From contig NZ_AP027142.1 of assembly GCF_027925385.1 (NCBI RefSeq), forward strand, positions 1,284,001 through 1,348,000: 64,000 nt of DNA, in the 5' to 3' direction. Position numbers and translations under genes: made by a program. Positions within the stretch are counted from its first letter, which is position 1, and each line of letters opens with the position of its first letter. Below the pieces are notes generated by a model. That model did not search any database. It was not told the DNA's origin and was given only the letters and a program-made list of their open reading frames with translations. This DNA comes from Methylocystis iwaonis. GTDB lineage: Bacteria; Pseudomonadota; Alphaproteobacteria; Rhizobiales; Beijerinckiaceae. Shown here in pieces: positions 1 to 8,624 of the stretch.

Positions 1-2
1 AG

Positions 3-266
3 AAAAGACTGCTCGTTTTTTGTGACGAGGACGCGCCGATCGCCAATCCCGTCACAGCGCTTTCGGGGCGGTCGGGGGAGGGCGTCAGCGTCCTCATCGG
101 TCCTGAAGGCGGGTTCGACGAACAGGAGCGCGCCGCCATCGCGCGCCTCTCGAATGTCGCGCGACTCTCGCTTGGGCCGCGGGTGCTGCGCGCCGACACG
201 GCGGCGGTTGCGGCGCTGGCGATCGTTCAGGCCGCAATCGGCGACTGGGATGGTAAAGCTCTGTAA
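3..266 (+). CDS. rsmE: 16S rRNA (uracil1498-N3)-methyltransferase, 3' part
   Basis: The frame is open from the left edge of the window, so only the C-terminal 87 residues are present. RsmE methylates U1498 of 16S rRNA using S-adenosylmethionine. The visible part carries the family's SPOUT-fold knot signature: IGPEGGFDEQE near the start, then LGPRVLRADTAAVAAL, which form the cofactor-binding trefoil knot. The stop is TAA. In many alphaproteobacteria rsmE lies beside gshA; here gshA is the second gene on, in convergent orientation. Identification rests on these two motifs. Confidence 0.9.
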   Translation, partial: KRLLVFCDEDAPIANPVTALSGRSGEGVSVLIGPEGGFDEQERAAIARLSNVARLSLGPRVLRADTAAVAALAIVQAAIGDWDGKAL

Positions 267-506
267 CGAATCATTAATCGATCGTGCGCCGTATACGAAA
301 AATAAATTTCGTCGTGTTGTTTTTCCACAACAGTGAAAGCACGCAGAAGGCCGGGACACGATCCCGCCACGATGTTTGGGTCTAGTGCCGGAATCGCGGA
401 AACGAGCCGCGCGCAACTGCGCGTAGATTCCTTTCTGCTCGAGATTTCGGGGCTCGCGATTGAGACGACGCTTTGTCGTCCAATCTGAAGAGAGGCTGAT
501 CGCCTG

Positions 507-821
507 ATGATGTTCGCCAATGTCCGCCCCCTTGCGCCGCTCGGCCTTATCGTGGGTCTCGCAATTGGCGCGTCGCTCGACGCGGCTCCGGCCAACGCCG
601 AGTCGTCGAATAATTGTGCGCGTTATGGCGCGAACTATGTCGCGGTCTCGGGTTCGAGCGGGTGCGTGAAAATCGGCGGGCATGTGCGCGTCGACATTCC
701 ACGCGCCCCCGCCGCCGCAGCCGCCCCGATGGGTTATGCGGCTTTGGGCGACGGCGTGCAGCGCGCGTCTCATCTGCAGCCAATGGCGCCGTTCGGTCTC
801 AACGACCTCTTCCCGCGCTGA
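507..821 (+). CDS. Small exported protein with a porin_2-like N-terminal motif
   Basis: This 104-residue protein has a likely signal peptide (hydrophobic stretch at about residues 10-27, cleavage near PANA-E). The mature part begins with a C-x-RYGANYVAV-x6-CVKIGGHVRVD pattern. That is like the N-terminal segment of alphaproteobacterial porin_2 family porins, where a Cys-Tyr-Gly element and a Cys-x-K-I-G-G-x-V-R element form the first strand and a disulfide. A full porin is about 400-500 residues; this one stops after a short Ala/Pro-rich tail, so it cannot form a barrel alone. It could be a truncated porin or a member of the small porin-like proteins seen in these bacteria. Function unknown. 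It stands alone, convergent with gshA. Confidence 0.6.
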   Translation: MMFANVRPLAPLGLIVGLAIGASLDAAPANAESSNNCARYGANYVAVSGSSGCVKIGGHVRVDIPRAPAAAAAPMGYAALGDGVQRASHLQPMAPFGLNDLFPR

Positions 822-866
822 GAAGCGAAGAAGATCATCCCGCGCATGGCCGCGGGATTTTTAATC

Positions 867-2255
867 TCAAAGTGGGATAACGCAGTCCCTGAAGGCGCCG
901 TCGACGGAGCCGCCCCAAGCGCCGTGAAAGGCCTCGAGGCGCAGTTGCGCCAAGGTGCGGCCTTCCGACACAATCTTCTGGAGCGGCGCGAGATAGATGG
1001 TTTCGTCTGCGCCTTCCGCATTCACGCGCGCGCGTCGCTTGAGGCCCGCCTCCGCTAGGGCGAGCACGTCGCGTCCGATCTCCCGCAAGCTGCGGCCGTC
1101 GATCGTCGCGTCGAGCGCGAGACTAGGAACATCCTCGCGTAGTTGCTGCCGGGCCGCGGCGCTCCATCCCTTGGTGAGCTGGCGCGCCTGGTCGAGCGCG
1201 ACGCTGTCGTAGAAAAGTCCGGCGAAGAGCGCGGGCAGGGCGGTCATATGGGCGCGCGGGCCGCCGTCGGCGCCGCGCATCTCGAGATAGGTCTTGATCC
1301 GGACCTCGGGGAAGATCGTCGAAAGATGATTCGCCCAATCGGACATGACGGCGCGCTCGCCGGGCAGTTGCGGCAATCGGCCGTCGAGCAGGTCGCGAAA
1401 GCTCGCGCCCGCAACATCGTGATAGACGTCGCCGCGCTTGACGAAATACATCGGCACGTCCAGCGCGTAATCGACGTAGCGCTCGAAGCCAAACCCCTCC
1501 TCGAAGGCGAAAGGCAGCATGCCGGTTCGATCGGCGTCGGTGTCGAGCCAGATATTGGAGCGTTCGGATAGCCGCCCGGTGGGCTTGCCGTCCAGGAACG
1601 GCGAATTGGCGAAAAGCGCGGTGACGAGCGGCTGCAGCGCGAGCCCCACCCTCACTTTCTCGACCATGTCCGTTTCACTGACGAAGTCGAGATTGGCCTG
1701 GATCGTCGCGGTGCGAAACATCATGTCGAGGCCGCGCGCGCCGACCTTGGGCATATAGGCGGCCATGATCTTGTAACGCTGCTTGGGCATGACCGGCGTC
1801 TCGGCGCGCGACCATTTCGGGCTGGCGCCGAGATCAAGAAACTGGACGCCCAAGGAATGCGCGACGCCGGCCAGCGCCGAGAGATGCGCGCCGAGCTCGG
1901 CGTCCGTCGCGTGGATGTCGAGCAGGGGAGCGCCCGAAAGCTCGAATTGCCCGCCTGGTTCGATCGAGATCGCGCCGCCGCCGTCCGTCTGGGCGAGCCC
2001 GATGAGCGCGTCGCGGTCCATGATCGGCTCCCAGCCGGTCGCTTCCTGGACGCCTTCGAGCAGGCGGCCGACGCCGCAGCGTCCGCCGTCACAGCCATAG
2101 GGAACCGGCGCAAGCAGATCGGAGTAGAAGGCGATTTTTTCGTGTTCTGTGCCGACGAGCAGCGGCGCGCCGGCGCTTTTGCAACCGGCCGCGAGCCATT
2201 CAACGAGCGCGTCCCGGGACGCAATCGGCGTCGAGTCAGTTACGTCGCGAGCCAT
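867..2255 (-). CDS. gshA: Glutamate--cysteine ligase (plant/alphaproteobacterial type)
   Basis: This 462-residue enzyme performs the first step of glutathione synthesis, joining L-glutamate and L-cysteine with ATP in the cytoplasm. The sequence has the family-2 hallmarks: VGTEHEKIAF near residue 35, GGAISIEPGGQFELSGAP, then MPKQRYKIM, and later FEEGFGFERYVDYALDVPM. The length matches alphaproteobacterial and plant GshA. The ATG at 2255 was chosen because MARDVTD is the usual type of N-terminus; the longer frame upstream (to 2333) adds a basic, low-conservation stretch. The gene for the second step, gshB, is in the window at 46364-47317, so the two are unlinked. It is divergent from the Flp pilin gene. 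Confidence 0.93.
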   Translation of the reverse strand: MARDVTDSTPIASRDALVEWLAAGCKSAGAPLLVGTEHEKIAFYSDLLAPVPYGCDGGRCGVGRLLEGVQEATGWEPIMDRDALIGLAQTDGGGAISIEPGGQFELSGAPLLDIHATDAELGAHLSALAGVAHSLGVQFLDLGASPKWSRAETPVMPKQRYKIMAAYMPKVGARGLDMMFRTATIQANLDFVSETDMVEKVRVGLALQPLVTALFANSPFLDGKPTGRLSERSNIWLDTDADRTGMLPFAFEEGFGFERYVDYALDVPMYFVKRGDVYHDVAGASFRDLLDGRLPQLPGERAVMSDWANHLSTIFPEVRIKTYLEMRGADGGPRAHMTALPALFAGLFYDSVALDQARQLTKGWSAAARQQLREDVPSLALDATIDGRSLREIGRDVLALAEAGLKRRARVNAEGADETIYLAPLQKIVSEGRTLAQLRLEAFHGAWGGSVDGAFRDCVIPL

Positions 2256-2542
2256 TTTTGACTTAATTTTCCGTCTGATAGAGGTCGTGGCGACCAAAAG
2301 AGCGCGCGGTGAAGGAAGGCAGGGCCGCGCCAAGTTTCAGGATACGCGAGAGGCTGGCGTGGCACCAAGCGGTCGGCGCAGATGGATGCCGTAAAAGCCG
2401 ATTGGATGCAAGAGCGGGCCGCGGCGCCGCTGGCGCCAGGATTGCTGATCGGGCCGGGCGGCGGCGGGGCTCCTAGATTGGGAGCGTCGCAATTAAGCGT
2501 TTGGAGAGTTTTCCTGCTTAATCTTTTGCCAAAGGAGGCCCG

Positions 2543-2710
2543 ATGCGCAGCTTGTTTCATCGATTTATTGCAGGCGAGGGCGGGGCCACCGCTATTGAAT
2601 ATGCGGTGATTGCTTCTCTTGTTTCCATCATCATTATCGGCGGGGCGACGGCCATCGGCACGAAAATGTCGACCTTGTACTACGACAAGGCCGCCGCCGG
2701 ACTCAAATAG
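2543..2710 (+). CDS. Flp/Fap-type pilin (type IVb)
   Basis: A 55-residue prepilin encoded just after a strong ribosome binding site, AAAGGAGG at 2531-2538. The leader ([14 protein letters not shown]) is followed by [17 protein letters not shown], the class-III prepilin signature. The prepilin peptidase cuts after the glycine, and the Glu-Tyr pair (the first residue of which normally lies at position +5 in Flp pilins) is present. The hydrophobic helix is followed by a short tail. Flp pilins build tight-adherence (Tad) pili at the cell surface. No cpa/tad assembly genes are within the window, so this is either an orphan pilin copy or uses an assembly locus elsewhere. Confidence 0.85.
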   Translation: MRSLFHRFIAGEGGATAIEYAVIASLVSIIIIGGATAIGTKMSTLYYDKAAAGLK

Positions 2711-3077
2711 CTCGGATGACGCCTGGCGCGCCGCGCCGGGACAAAACGCAGCGGGCGCCTATTGTCGGCGTCGCCGTTTCCCAAAATCCTGCAGGCGGAC
2801 TTCCGAAACGGGGGATTCGCCCGCCCGGCGGGCGCTCGCGTCCCGGCCGCAGCTTTTTGACTCTGCGCGCTTTCTGATCGCTCGCACGACCCCATGCGCG
2901 CGGAAAGCGCGCGAGCAGCCTCCCGCCCAGCGCCTTGGCGGCCGGCTTGACAGACTCGGACCGGCGCCACATTGCTTCGCCCCAATCGACGCCAAATATG
3001 GGCGGACGTCCAGACGGGCGAGACGCCACTCGAGCCGCCGGCGCAGCCGCGCGGCGCCCATTGCCGAAGGCGCCCAA
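2711..3077. other. Gene-free stretch before ispH with a weak promoter candidate
   Basis: I see no credible gene here. A TTGACA hexamer at 2947-2952 has CATTGC 17 bases downstream at 2970-2975, about 100 bases before the ispH start. The -10 box is poor, so this is only a tentative sigma-70-type promoter for the ispH-thrB-rnhA operon. Confidence 0.3.
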
Positions 3078-4046
3078 ATGAATGCTCAGCCTCGCGGAAT
3101 GAAACCGCCGCTCAAGATTTTCCTGTGCTCGCCCCGCGGCTTCTGCGCGGGCGTCGTGCGCGCCATCGACGCCGTCGAGCGCGCCCTCGCCAAATATGGC
3201 CCGCCTGTCTATGTGCGTCACGAGATCGTACATAATCGTTACGTGGTGGAGTCGCTGAAATCCAAGGGCGCGGTGTTCGTCGAGGAGCTCGACGAAATCC
3301 CGCAGACCGACGCGCCGGTGATTTTCTCCGCCCATGGCGTGGCCAAATCCGTCTCCGCCGAAGCGCAGGAGCGCAAGTTTTTGGCCATCGACGCCACCTG
3401 TCCGCTCGTCACCAAGGTGCATCGCGAGGCGGAAATCCACTGGAAGCGCGGGCGGCGCGTGCTGCTCGTCGGCCACTCGGGCCATCCGGAGGTGGTCGGC
3501 ACGATGGGGCAGCTCCCCGAGGGCGCGGTGGTGCTCGTGGAATCCGTCGAGGATATCGACGCTTTGAGCCTTCCGGACGAGAATAATCTGGCCTATGTCA
3601 CCCAGACCACCCTGTCGCTCGACGACTCTCAGGAAATCGTCAATGCGCTGACGAAGCGCTTTCCCAAGATCGTCGGTCCGCACAAGGAAGACATCTGCTA
3701 CGCGACGACCAACCGTCAGGCGGCGGTCAAGCAGGTCGCGCCCACTGTCGATGCGGTGATCGTCGTCGGCTCGCCGAATTCCTCGAATTCGCAGCGCCTG
3801 CGCGAAGTGGCGGAGCGGGCCGGCGCCCCCGCCCAGCTCGTGCAGGGCAGGCGCGAGATCGACTGGTCGATCTTCAGCAATATCGCCTCACTGGGCATCA
3901 CCGCCGGCGCCTCTGCGCCGGAAGTTCTCGTCGAGGAAATCATGGACGCTTTCGCCGAGCGCTATGACATCACCGTGGAAACCGTCTCGACGGCCGACGA
4001 GAGCGTCTCCTTCCCATTGCCGAAGGAGCTGCGGGCGCTCGCCTGA
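3078..4046 (+). CDS. ispH: 4-hydroxy-3-methylbut-2-enyl diphosphate reductase
   Basis: IspH is the last enzyme of the MEP isoprenoid pathway, reducing HMBPP to IPP and DMAPP with a [4Fe-4S] cluster. The three cluster cysteines are visible in [14 protein letters not shown] (second Cys), [11 protein letters not shown] and [10 protein letters not shown]. The conserved [15 protein letters not shown] and [10 protein letters not shown] motifs bind substrate phosphate. At 322 residues it matches the family. The ATG at 3078 starts [15 protein letters not shown]; the frame is open far upstream without conservation. It is the first gene of an operon with thrB (25-base gap) and rnhA, an order common in Alphaproteobacteria. 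Confidence 0.97.
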   Translation: MNAQPRGMKPPLKIFLCSPRGFCAGVVRAIDAVERALAKYGPPVYVRHEIVHNRYVVESLKSKGAVFVEELDEIPQTDAPVIFSAHGVAKSVSAEAQERKFLAIDATCPLVTKVHREAEIHWKRGRRVLLVGHSGHPEVVGTMGQLPEGAVVLVESVEDIDALSLPDENNLAYVTQTTLSLDDSQEIVNALTKRFPKIVGPHKEDICYATTNRQAAVKQVAPTVDAVIVVGSPNSSNSQRLREVAERAGAPAQLVQGRREIDWSIFSNIASLGITAGASAPEVLVEEIMDAFAERYDITVETVSTADESVSFPLPKELRALA

Positions 4047-4071
4047 CAGGCGGCGCTCCGGAAAGAACCCA

Positions 4072-5019
4072 ATGGCCGTTTACACGCAGGTTGACGACGC
4101 GGAGCTGCTCGCTTTCCTCGCAACCTATGACATCGGCGACCTCCTCTCCTGCAAGGGCATCGCCGAGGGGGTCGAGAACTCCAACTACTACCTGCACACC
4201 AGCGCTGGAAGCTTCATCCTCACCCTCTATGAGAGGCGCGTGGCGGAGGCGGACCTGCCGTTTTTTCTCGGGCTGATGGAGCATCTCGCGCGGCGCGGCG
4301 TCACCTGCCCGCTGCCGGTGCCCAACCGGGCCGGCAAGCCGCTCGGGCGCCTCGCGGGGCGGCCGGCGGTCATCGTCACTTTCCTGGACGGCTATTCGGT
4401 GCATCACCCCGAGGTCGCGCATTGCGCGGCGCTCGGCGTGGCGCTGGCGCAATTGCATCTCGCCAGCGCGGATTTTCCGCTGCGCCGCCCGAATGCGCTC
4501 TCGGTCGAGGCCTGGCGCCCGCTTTTCGCGCCCGCCGCCGCGCGCGCCGATGAAGTTGAGCCGGGGCTGCGGGAGACGGTCGAAGCCGAGCTCGATTATC
4601 TGGAGCAGAACTGGCCGCGCGATCTGCCGAGCGGCGTGATCCACGCCGATCTTTTCCCGGACAATGCGTTTTTTCTGGGCGACAAGATCTCGGGCGTGAT
4701 CGACTTCTATTTCGCCTGCAACGACGCCTACGCCTATGATCTTGCGATCTGCCTGAACGCCTGGTGCTTCGACGAGGCGCATCGCTTCGACATGGAGAAG
4801 GGCGCCGCGCTTCTCTCTGCCTACCGCCGCGTTCGGCCCCTGGATGGCGCGGAGCTCGACGCTTTTCCCACTCTCGCGCGCGGGGCGGCGATGCGTTTCC
4901 TTCTCACGCGCTATGTCGATTGGCTGGACGTGCCGAAGGGCGCGCTCGTGCGGCCCAAGGACCCGCGCGAGTATCTGGCCAAGCTTCGTTTCCATCAGAC
5001 GGCCGGCGCCTTTCTATGA
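4072..5019 (+). CDS. thrB: Homoserine kinase (APH-fold type)
   Basis: ThrB phosphorylates L-homoserine, the penultimate step of threonine synthesis. This 315-residue protein belongs to the aminoglycoside-phosphotransferase-like ThrB of Alphaproteobacteria, not the GHMP-kinase type of E. coli. Supporting motifs are [13 protein letters not shown] (nucleotide loop), [13 protein letters not shown] (catalytic Asp and metal-binding Asn) and SGVIDFYFA (metal-binding Asp). The ATG at 4072 yields the canonical MAVYTQV start. It lies between ispH and rnhA; its TGA overlaps the rnhA ATG by four bases, implying translational coupling. Confidence 0.96.
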   Translation: MAVYTQVDDAELLAFLATYDIGDLLSCKGIAEGVENSNYYLHTSAGSFILTLYERRVAEADLPFFLGLMEHLARRGVTCPLPVPNRAGKPLGRLAGRPAVIVTFLDGYSVHHPEVAHCAALGVALAQLHLASADFPLRRPNALSVEAWRPLFAPAAARADEVEPGLRETVEAELDYLEQNWPRDLPSGVIHADLFPDNAFFLGDKISGVIDFYFACNDAYAYDLAICLNAWCFDEAHRFDMEKGAALLSAYRRVRPLDGAELDAFPTLARGAAMRFLLTRYVDWLDVPKGALVRPKDPREYLAKLRFHQTAGAFL

Positions 5020-5474
5020 CGCGCCGCGTGGCGATCTGGACGGACGGGGCTTGCTCCGGCAATCCCGGCCCCGGCGGCTGGGGCGCCATCTTGCGGTTTG
5101 GCGAGGTCGAGAAGGAAATCTGTGGCGGCGAGCCGCAAACGACGAACAACCGCATGGAGCTGATGGCCGCGATCATGGCGCTGGAGGCGCTGACGCGACC
5201 CTGCGCGATCGATCTCTACACCGACTCTCAATATGTGCGTGGCGGCGTCATCTCCTGGATCAAGAACTGGAAAACGCGCGGCTGGAAGACTGCGGACCGT
5301 AAGCCGGTGAAGAATGTCGAGCTCTGGCAGCGGCTCGAGGCCGCCGAGGAGCGTCACGACGTCGCCTGGCATTGGGTGCGCGGCCATGCGGGGGACGAGA
5401 TGAACGAGCGCGCCGACGCCCTGGCGCGCGCCGGCATGGCGCCTTTCCTGCGCCAGAGGCGCGCGCCCGGGTGA
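5016..5474 (+). CDS. rnhA: Ribonuclease HI
   Basis: RNase HI cleaves the RNA strand of RNA-DNA hybrids during replication and R-loop removal. The 152-residue sequence has the full DEDD active site: Asp in [18 protein letters not shown], Glu in NRMELMAAI, Asp in YTDSQYV and Asp in [11 protein letters not shown]. The [18 protein letters not shown] basic protrusion for hybrid binding is intact. Its start overlaps the thrB stop (ATGA). A good intrinsic terminator follows at 5545-5576, closing the operon. Confidence 0.97.
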   Translation: MTRRVAIWTDGACSGNPGPGGWGAILRFGEVEKEICGGEPQTTNNRMELMAAIMALEALTRPCAIDLYTDSQYVRGGVISWIKNWKTRGWKTADRKPVKNVELWQRLEAAEERHDVAWHWVRGHAGDEMNERADALARAGMAPFLRQRRAPG

Positions 5475-5544
5475 GCCGGGCTTGCACGGCGCCCGCGCAA
5501 GCCTATCTCTTGATTAATCCCGGGTTTTCTCTTCTCCGGACCCT

Positions 5545-5576
5545 AGGGGCATGGCCGTGGCCGCGCCCCTTTTTTT
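5545..5576 (+). terminator. Intrinsic terminator after rnhA
   Basis: AGGGGC pairs with GCCCCT (outer six base pairs) around an inner GGCC/GGCC hairpin, followed at once by a run of seven T. It lies about 70 bases after the rnhA stop and fits a Rho-independent terminator for the ispH-thrB-rnhA operon. Confidence 0.8.
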
Positions 5577-5585
5577 CGGGCCTTC

Positions 5586-5807
5586 GGACCGCGAGCCTTC
5601 AGGCTCGCTTTTAGAATAGCGAGCTTCCGAGGCGGCCTCGTCCTTCGAGACACGAGCTGCGCTCGCTCCTCAGGATGATGCCTAAGTGTTTGGCGTAGAT
5701 GCAGAAGCCCCTCATGCTGAGGGGCCTGCGCGGCAGGCGTCTCGAAGCGCGAGGGGCGTCATCGCTACTTTGGCGGCAGTCTGAGCGAGCCTGAAGGCTC
5801 GCGGTCC
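5586..5807. repeat. Inverted pair of REP-like elements
   Basis: A 23-base unit beginning GGACCGCGAGCCTTCAGG at 5586-5608 recurs as its reverse complement at 5785-5807. Each unit is itself partly palindromic (GCGAGCCTTCAGGCTCGC). Between them lies another GC-rich imperfect palindrome with CTCATGCTGAGG-like cores. The same pair occurs much more tightly spaced at 52894-52948. This pattern matches REP/BIME-type intergenic repeats. The segment 5577-5884 contains no gene that I can support. Confidence 0.75.
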
Positions 5808-5884
5808 GCGCCGCCAGATTTCGCTGCGGGCCATCCTGCTGTAAATTTATCGCCGGAGGCGCGTCGCTGCGCCGGGGAGCGAAG

Positions 5885-6658
5885 ATGAACAGGCATTTTC
5901 TGGCGCGCGCCGCTTTCGCGGGGCTCCTTATTGCAACGCCGCTTCATGCGCAGGATATGCTTAAAGGCGTCGATCTTTCGCAGCCGGCCTATTCGCAATC
6001 CGAGATGACGCGCGCCGAGGTCGAGGCGGCGCTCGACGCTCGGAATATCGACTTCTCGGGAAAGAGCCTCAACGGCCTCGACCTCTCCCATCTCGATCTT
6101 TCGGGCGCCAATTTCCGCGCGGCGCGCCTCAACAAGGTTCGGCTTTCTGGCGCGAAGCTCGATGCCGCCGTTCTCGACCAGGCTTGGCTGATCGAGGCCG
6201 ATCTTACCGGGGCCTCGCTGAAGGGCGCGCAGGCCTTCGCAGCGCAGATGCAGCGGATGAACGCCGATGGCGCCGATTTCTCCGGCGCGCGCCTCGCTGG
6301 CGATCTAACGGGCGCCTCGCTGCGCGGCGCCAGATTCGATCACGCGGATCTCTCAGCGGATATGAAGAACCAGTCCATGGGGCTGATGCGCGCTGTCTTG
6401 CGGTCGGCGCATCTCGAAAACGCGCTGCTGCGGAAAGCCAATCTGATGAGCGCCGATTTGCGTTTCGCCCATGCCGCCGGCGCCGACTTCAGCGACGCAA
6501 ATCTCGCGAACGCCGACGCCTCGGGGGCCGATTTCACCGGGGCGATTTTCGCCGGCGCCAACACCAAGGACCTCGATCTCGACTCTGCGCAAATCGACGC
6601 GGCGATGGAAGGCCCGCTTCAAAAGGCCCAGCATCTCGACCGCGCGCGCCGCCAATGA
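5885..6658 (+). CDS. Exported pentapeptide-repeat protein
   Basis: This 257-residue protein has a signal peptide (about residues 1-22, cleavage after LHA). It then shows many consecutive A(D/N)Lxx pentapeptides such as LDLSH LDLSG ANFRA, ADLTG ASLKG and ADFTG AIFAG. These fold as a right-handed quadrilateral beta-helix. Exported members have no well-defined biochemical role; cytoplasmic ones can mimic DNA or bind gyrase, which is unlikely here because of the signal peptide. The stop overlaps the start of the ROK kinase gene by four bases, so the two are co-translated. I cannot assign a specific role. Confidence 0.8.
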   Translation: MNRHFLARAAFAGLLIATPLHAQDMLKGVDLSQPAYSQSEMTRAEVEAALDARNIDFSGKSLNGLDLSHLDLSGANFRAARLNKVRLSGAKLDAAVLDQAWLIEADLTGASLKGAQAFAAQMQRMNADGADFSGARLAGDLTGASLRGARFDHADLSADMKNQSMGLMRAVLRSAHLENALLRKANLMSADLRFAHAAGADFSDANLANADASGADFTGAIFAGANTKDLDLDSAQIDAAMEGPLQKAQHLDRARRQ

Positions 6659-7569
6659 ACGATGGACCCATCCGCATCGGCGTCGATCTTGGCGGAACGA
6701 AGATCGAGGCGATCGCGCTCGATCGCGCCGGCGCCATTCTCGCCCGCCGCCGCGTGGCCACTCCGGCGCATGATTATGACGCGATCATCCGCGCTGTCGC
6801 GACGCTCGTTCTCGACATCGAAACTGAGACCGGCCAGCGCGGCCTGGTGGGGGTCGGCGCGCCCGGTTCGATCTCGACGCATACGGGGCTGGCGAAAGGC
6901 TCCAATACGCAATGCGTCAACGGCAAGCCGCTCGACGTCGACCTGTCGCGGGCGCTCGATCGGCCTGTGCGCGTCGAGAATGACGCTAATTGCTTTGCGC
7001 TTTCGGAGGCGATCGACGGCGCGGGGCAGGGCGCGCGCGTGGTCTTCGGCGTCATCATTGGCACAGGCGTTGGCGGCGGCGTCGTCGTGGACGGCAAGAT
7101 CATCGCTGGCCGTAATCACATCGGCGGCGAATGGGGGCATACGCCGCTCCCCTGGATGCAGCCCGACGAATATCCCGGCGCCCATTGTTTCTGCGGACAT
7201 GACGGCTGCATCGAGACTTTTCTGTCCGGGCCGGGCCTCGCGCGCGACTATGAGCGGCGCGCCGGCGCCTCGGCGACAGGCCAGGAGATCGTCGCGCGCG
7301 CCGAGCGCGGGGAGGCGGCGGCCCTTGCCGCGCTCGACGTCTATCAAGATCGTCTTGCCCGCGCCCTCGCCATGGTGATCGATATTTTGGACCCGGATGT
7401 GATCGCGCTCGGCGGCGGCGTTTCGAATATCGCGCGCATCTATGACGGGCTCACTGCGCGCGTCGCGGGCCATGCCTTCACCGACGCGCTGGATACGAAG
7501 ATTCTGCGCAATGTTCATGGCGACTCCGGCGGCGTGCGCGGCGCGGCCTGGTTGTGGCGGGAGGCGTGA
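6655..7569 (+). CDS. ROK-family sugar kinase (fructokinase-like)
   Basis: This 304-residue kinase phosphorylates a hexose with ATP. The phosphate loop IGVDLGGTKIEAIALD begins near residue 7, followed by VENDANCFALSEA (substrate and catalytic Asp) and GVIIGTGVGGGVV (adenosine loop). The zinc-binding ROK signature is complete: the GGEWGHTPLP histidine region and CFCGHDGCIETFLSG, with three cysteines. That last block with a long loop before it resembles manno(fructo)kinase Mak more than glucokinase, but NagK-like specificity for N-acetylglucosamine is also possible. It is translationally coupled to the pentapeptide-repeat gene. Confidence 0.85.
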   Translation: MNDGPIRIGVDLGGTKIEAIALDRAGAILARRRVATPAHDYDAIIRAVATLVLDIETETGQRGLVGVGAPGSISTHTGLAKGSNTQCVNGKPLDVDLSRALDRPVRVENDANCFALSEAIDGAGQGARVVFGVIIGTGVGGGVVVDGKIIAGRNHIGGEWGHTPLPWMQPDEYPGAHCFCGHDGCIETFLSGPGLARDYERRAGASATGQEIVARAERGEAAALAALDVYQDRLARALAMVIDILDPDVIALGGGVSNIARIYDGLTARVAGHAFTDALDTKILRNVHGDSGGVRGAAWLWREA

Positions 7570-7686
7570 GGAGACGCCGGGGCATTGCCACTGAGCGACA
7601 AAAAACCTATTGCCTCGGACGTCGCGCCGCTGGGCGCGGATAGGCGCAGTCGTCACGCTTTCGAGCAATCAGGAAAGTCAGCAGAC

Positions 7687-8478
7687 ATGGGCGCCGGCGG
7701 CGATACCCCCAACCCCTTTAAGAAACTGGCTTTTCTCTCGTCCGGCACGCCTCAGGCCGAGGAGGCGCGGGTGCGGCTCGTCGAGAAATACGGCGACATT
7801 CCGCCCGAAGAGGCCGACTGCATCGTAGCGCTCGGCGGCGACGGCCTGATGCTGCGAACGCTGCATAACTACATGGATTCCGGCAAGCCGATCTATGGCA
7901 TGAACCGCGGCTCGGTCGGATTTCTGATGAACCAATACCGCGAAACCAACCTTCGCAAGCGCCTCGCGGAGTCCAAGGCGTCGATCATCCACCCGCTGCT
8001 GATGAACGCCACCAATGTGCGGGGAGACGAGTTCTCCGCCCATGCGATCAACGAAGTCTCGCTGCTGAGGCAGACGTCGCAGGTCGCGAAGCTGCGCATC
8101 CTCATCAACGACCAGGAGCGCATGCCGGAGCTGATCACCGACGGCGTGCTGCTGTCGACGCCGGCGGGCTCATCGGCCTATAATCTCTCCGCCAACGGGC
8201 CGATCCTGCCGCTCGACTCGCCGTTGTTGGCGCTCACGCCGATTTCGCCCTTTCGTCCGCGCCGCTGGCGCGGGGCGCTGCTGCCGGACGCGGCCAAGGT
8301 CCGGATAGAAGTCCTCGAGCCGGAAAAGCGTCCCGTTTCCGTGGTGGCCGATCACGACGAGTTCCGCGACCTGGCGTTCGTGACCATAGAGATGGATCAC
8401 GACGCCGATCTCGTGCTGCTCCACGACCCGGGCCATTCCCTCGAAGAGCGCATTTTGCGGGAGCAATTCGGCTATTAG
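7687..8478 (+). CDS. nadK: NAD kinase
   Basis: NadK phosphorylates NAD to NADP. The 263-residue protein contains the GGDG signature in [14 protein letters not shown], the [10 protein letters not shown] loop, the INEVSLLR segment, and the diphosphate/adenine-binding [15 protein letters not shown]. The ATG at 7687 was preferred because NadK proteins begin shortly before the first strand (KKLAFLSSG); an in-frame TTG at 7585 would add 34 non-conserved residues. The gene is followed about 70 bases later by the tRNA-Met gene that marks the island boundary. Confidence 0.95.
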   Translation: MGAGGDTPNPFKKLAFLSSGTPQAEEARVRLVEKYGDIPPEEADCIVALGGDGLMLRTLHNYMDSGKPIYGMNRGSVGFLMNQYRETNLRKRLAESKASIIHPLLMNATNVRGDEFSAHAINEVSLLRQTSQVAKLRILINDQERMPELITDGVLLSTPAGSSAYNLSANGPILPLDSPLLALTPISPFRPRRWRGALLPDAAKVRIEVLEPEKRPVSVVADHDEFRDLAFVTIEMDHDADLVLLHDPGHSLEERILREQFGY

Positions 8479-8547
8479 CGGTCTTGACTTGGACTGCTGG
8501 CGCGACCTATATCGCTGGCATCTCAAGACTGCTCCGAAACAGTCTGG

Positions 8548-8624
8548 GGCGGAGTAGCTCAGTTGGCCAGAGCAGGGGAATCATAATCCCTGTGTCGGGG
8601 GTTCGAATCCCTCCTCCGCTACCA
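8548..8624 (+). tRNA. tRNA-Met (CAT), elongator type
   Basis: The 77 bases fold as a complete cloverleaf. GGCGGAG pairs with CTCCGCT (a G-U at the top), the D arm contains AGCTCAGTTGG, the anticodon loop is ATCATAA with anticodon CAT, the T arm is GGGGGTTCGAATCCCTC and CCA is encoded. A mismatched first pair, as in initiator tRNA, is absent, so this is the elongator or, less likely, an Ile2 tRNA with modified CAT. The 3' part is overlapped on the other strand by the recombinase gene, which marks it as an integration target. Confidence 0.95.
8581..8624. other. Probable island attachment site (attL) inside tRNA-Met
   Basis: The 3' 44 bases of tRNA-Met are read antisense as the last codons of the serine recombinase, giving the C-terminal peptide EEGFEPPTQGL. 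That peptide is a hallmark of integrases ending inside a tRNA gene. Integration here keeps the tRNA intact. I did not find a convincing second copy of the tRNA 3' end in the window, so the right junction (attR) is unproven. Confidence 0.6.
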
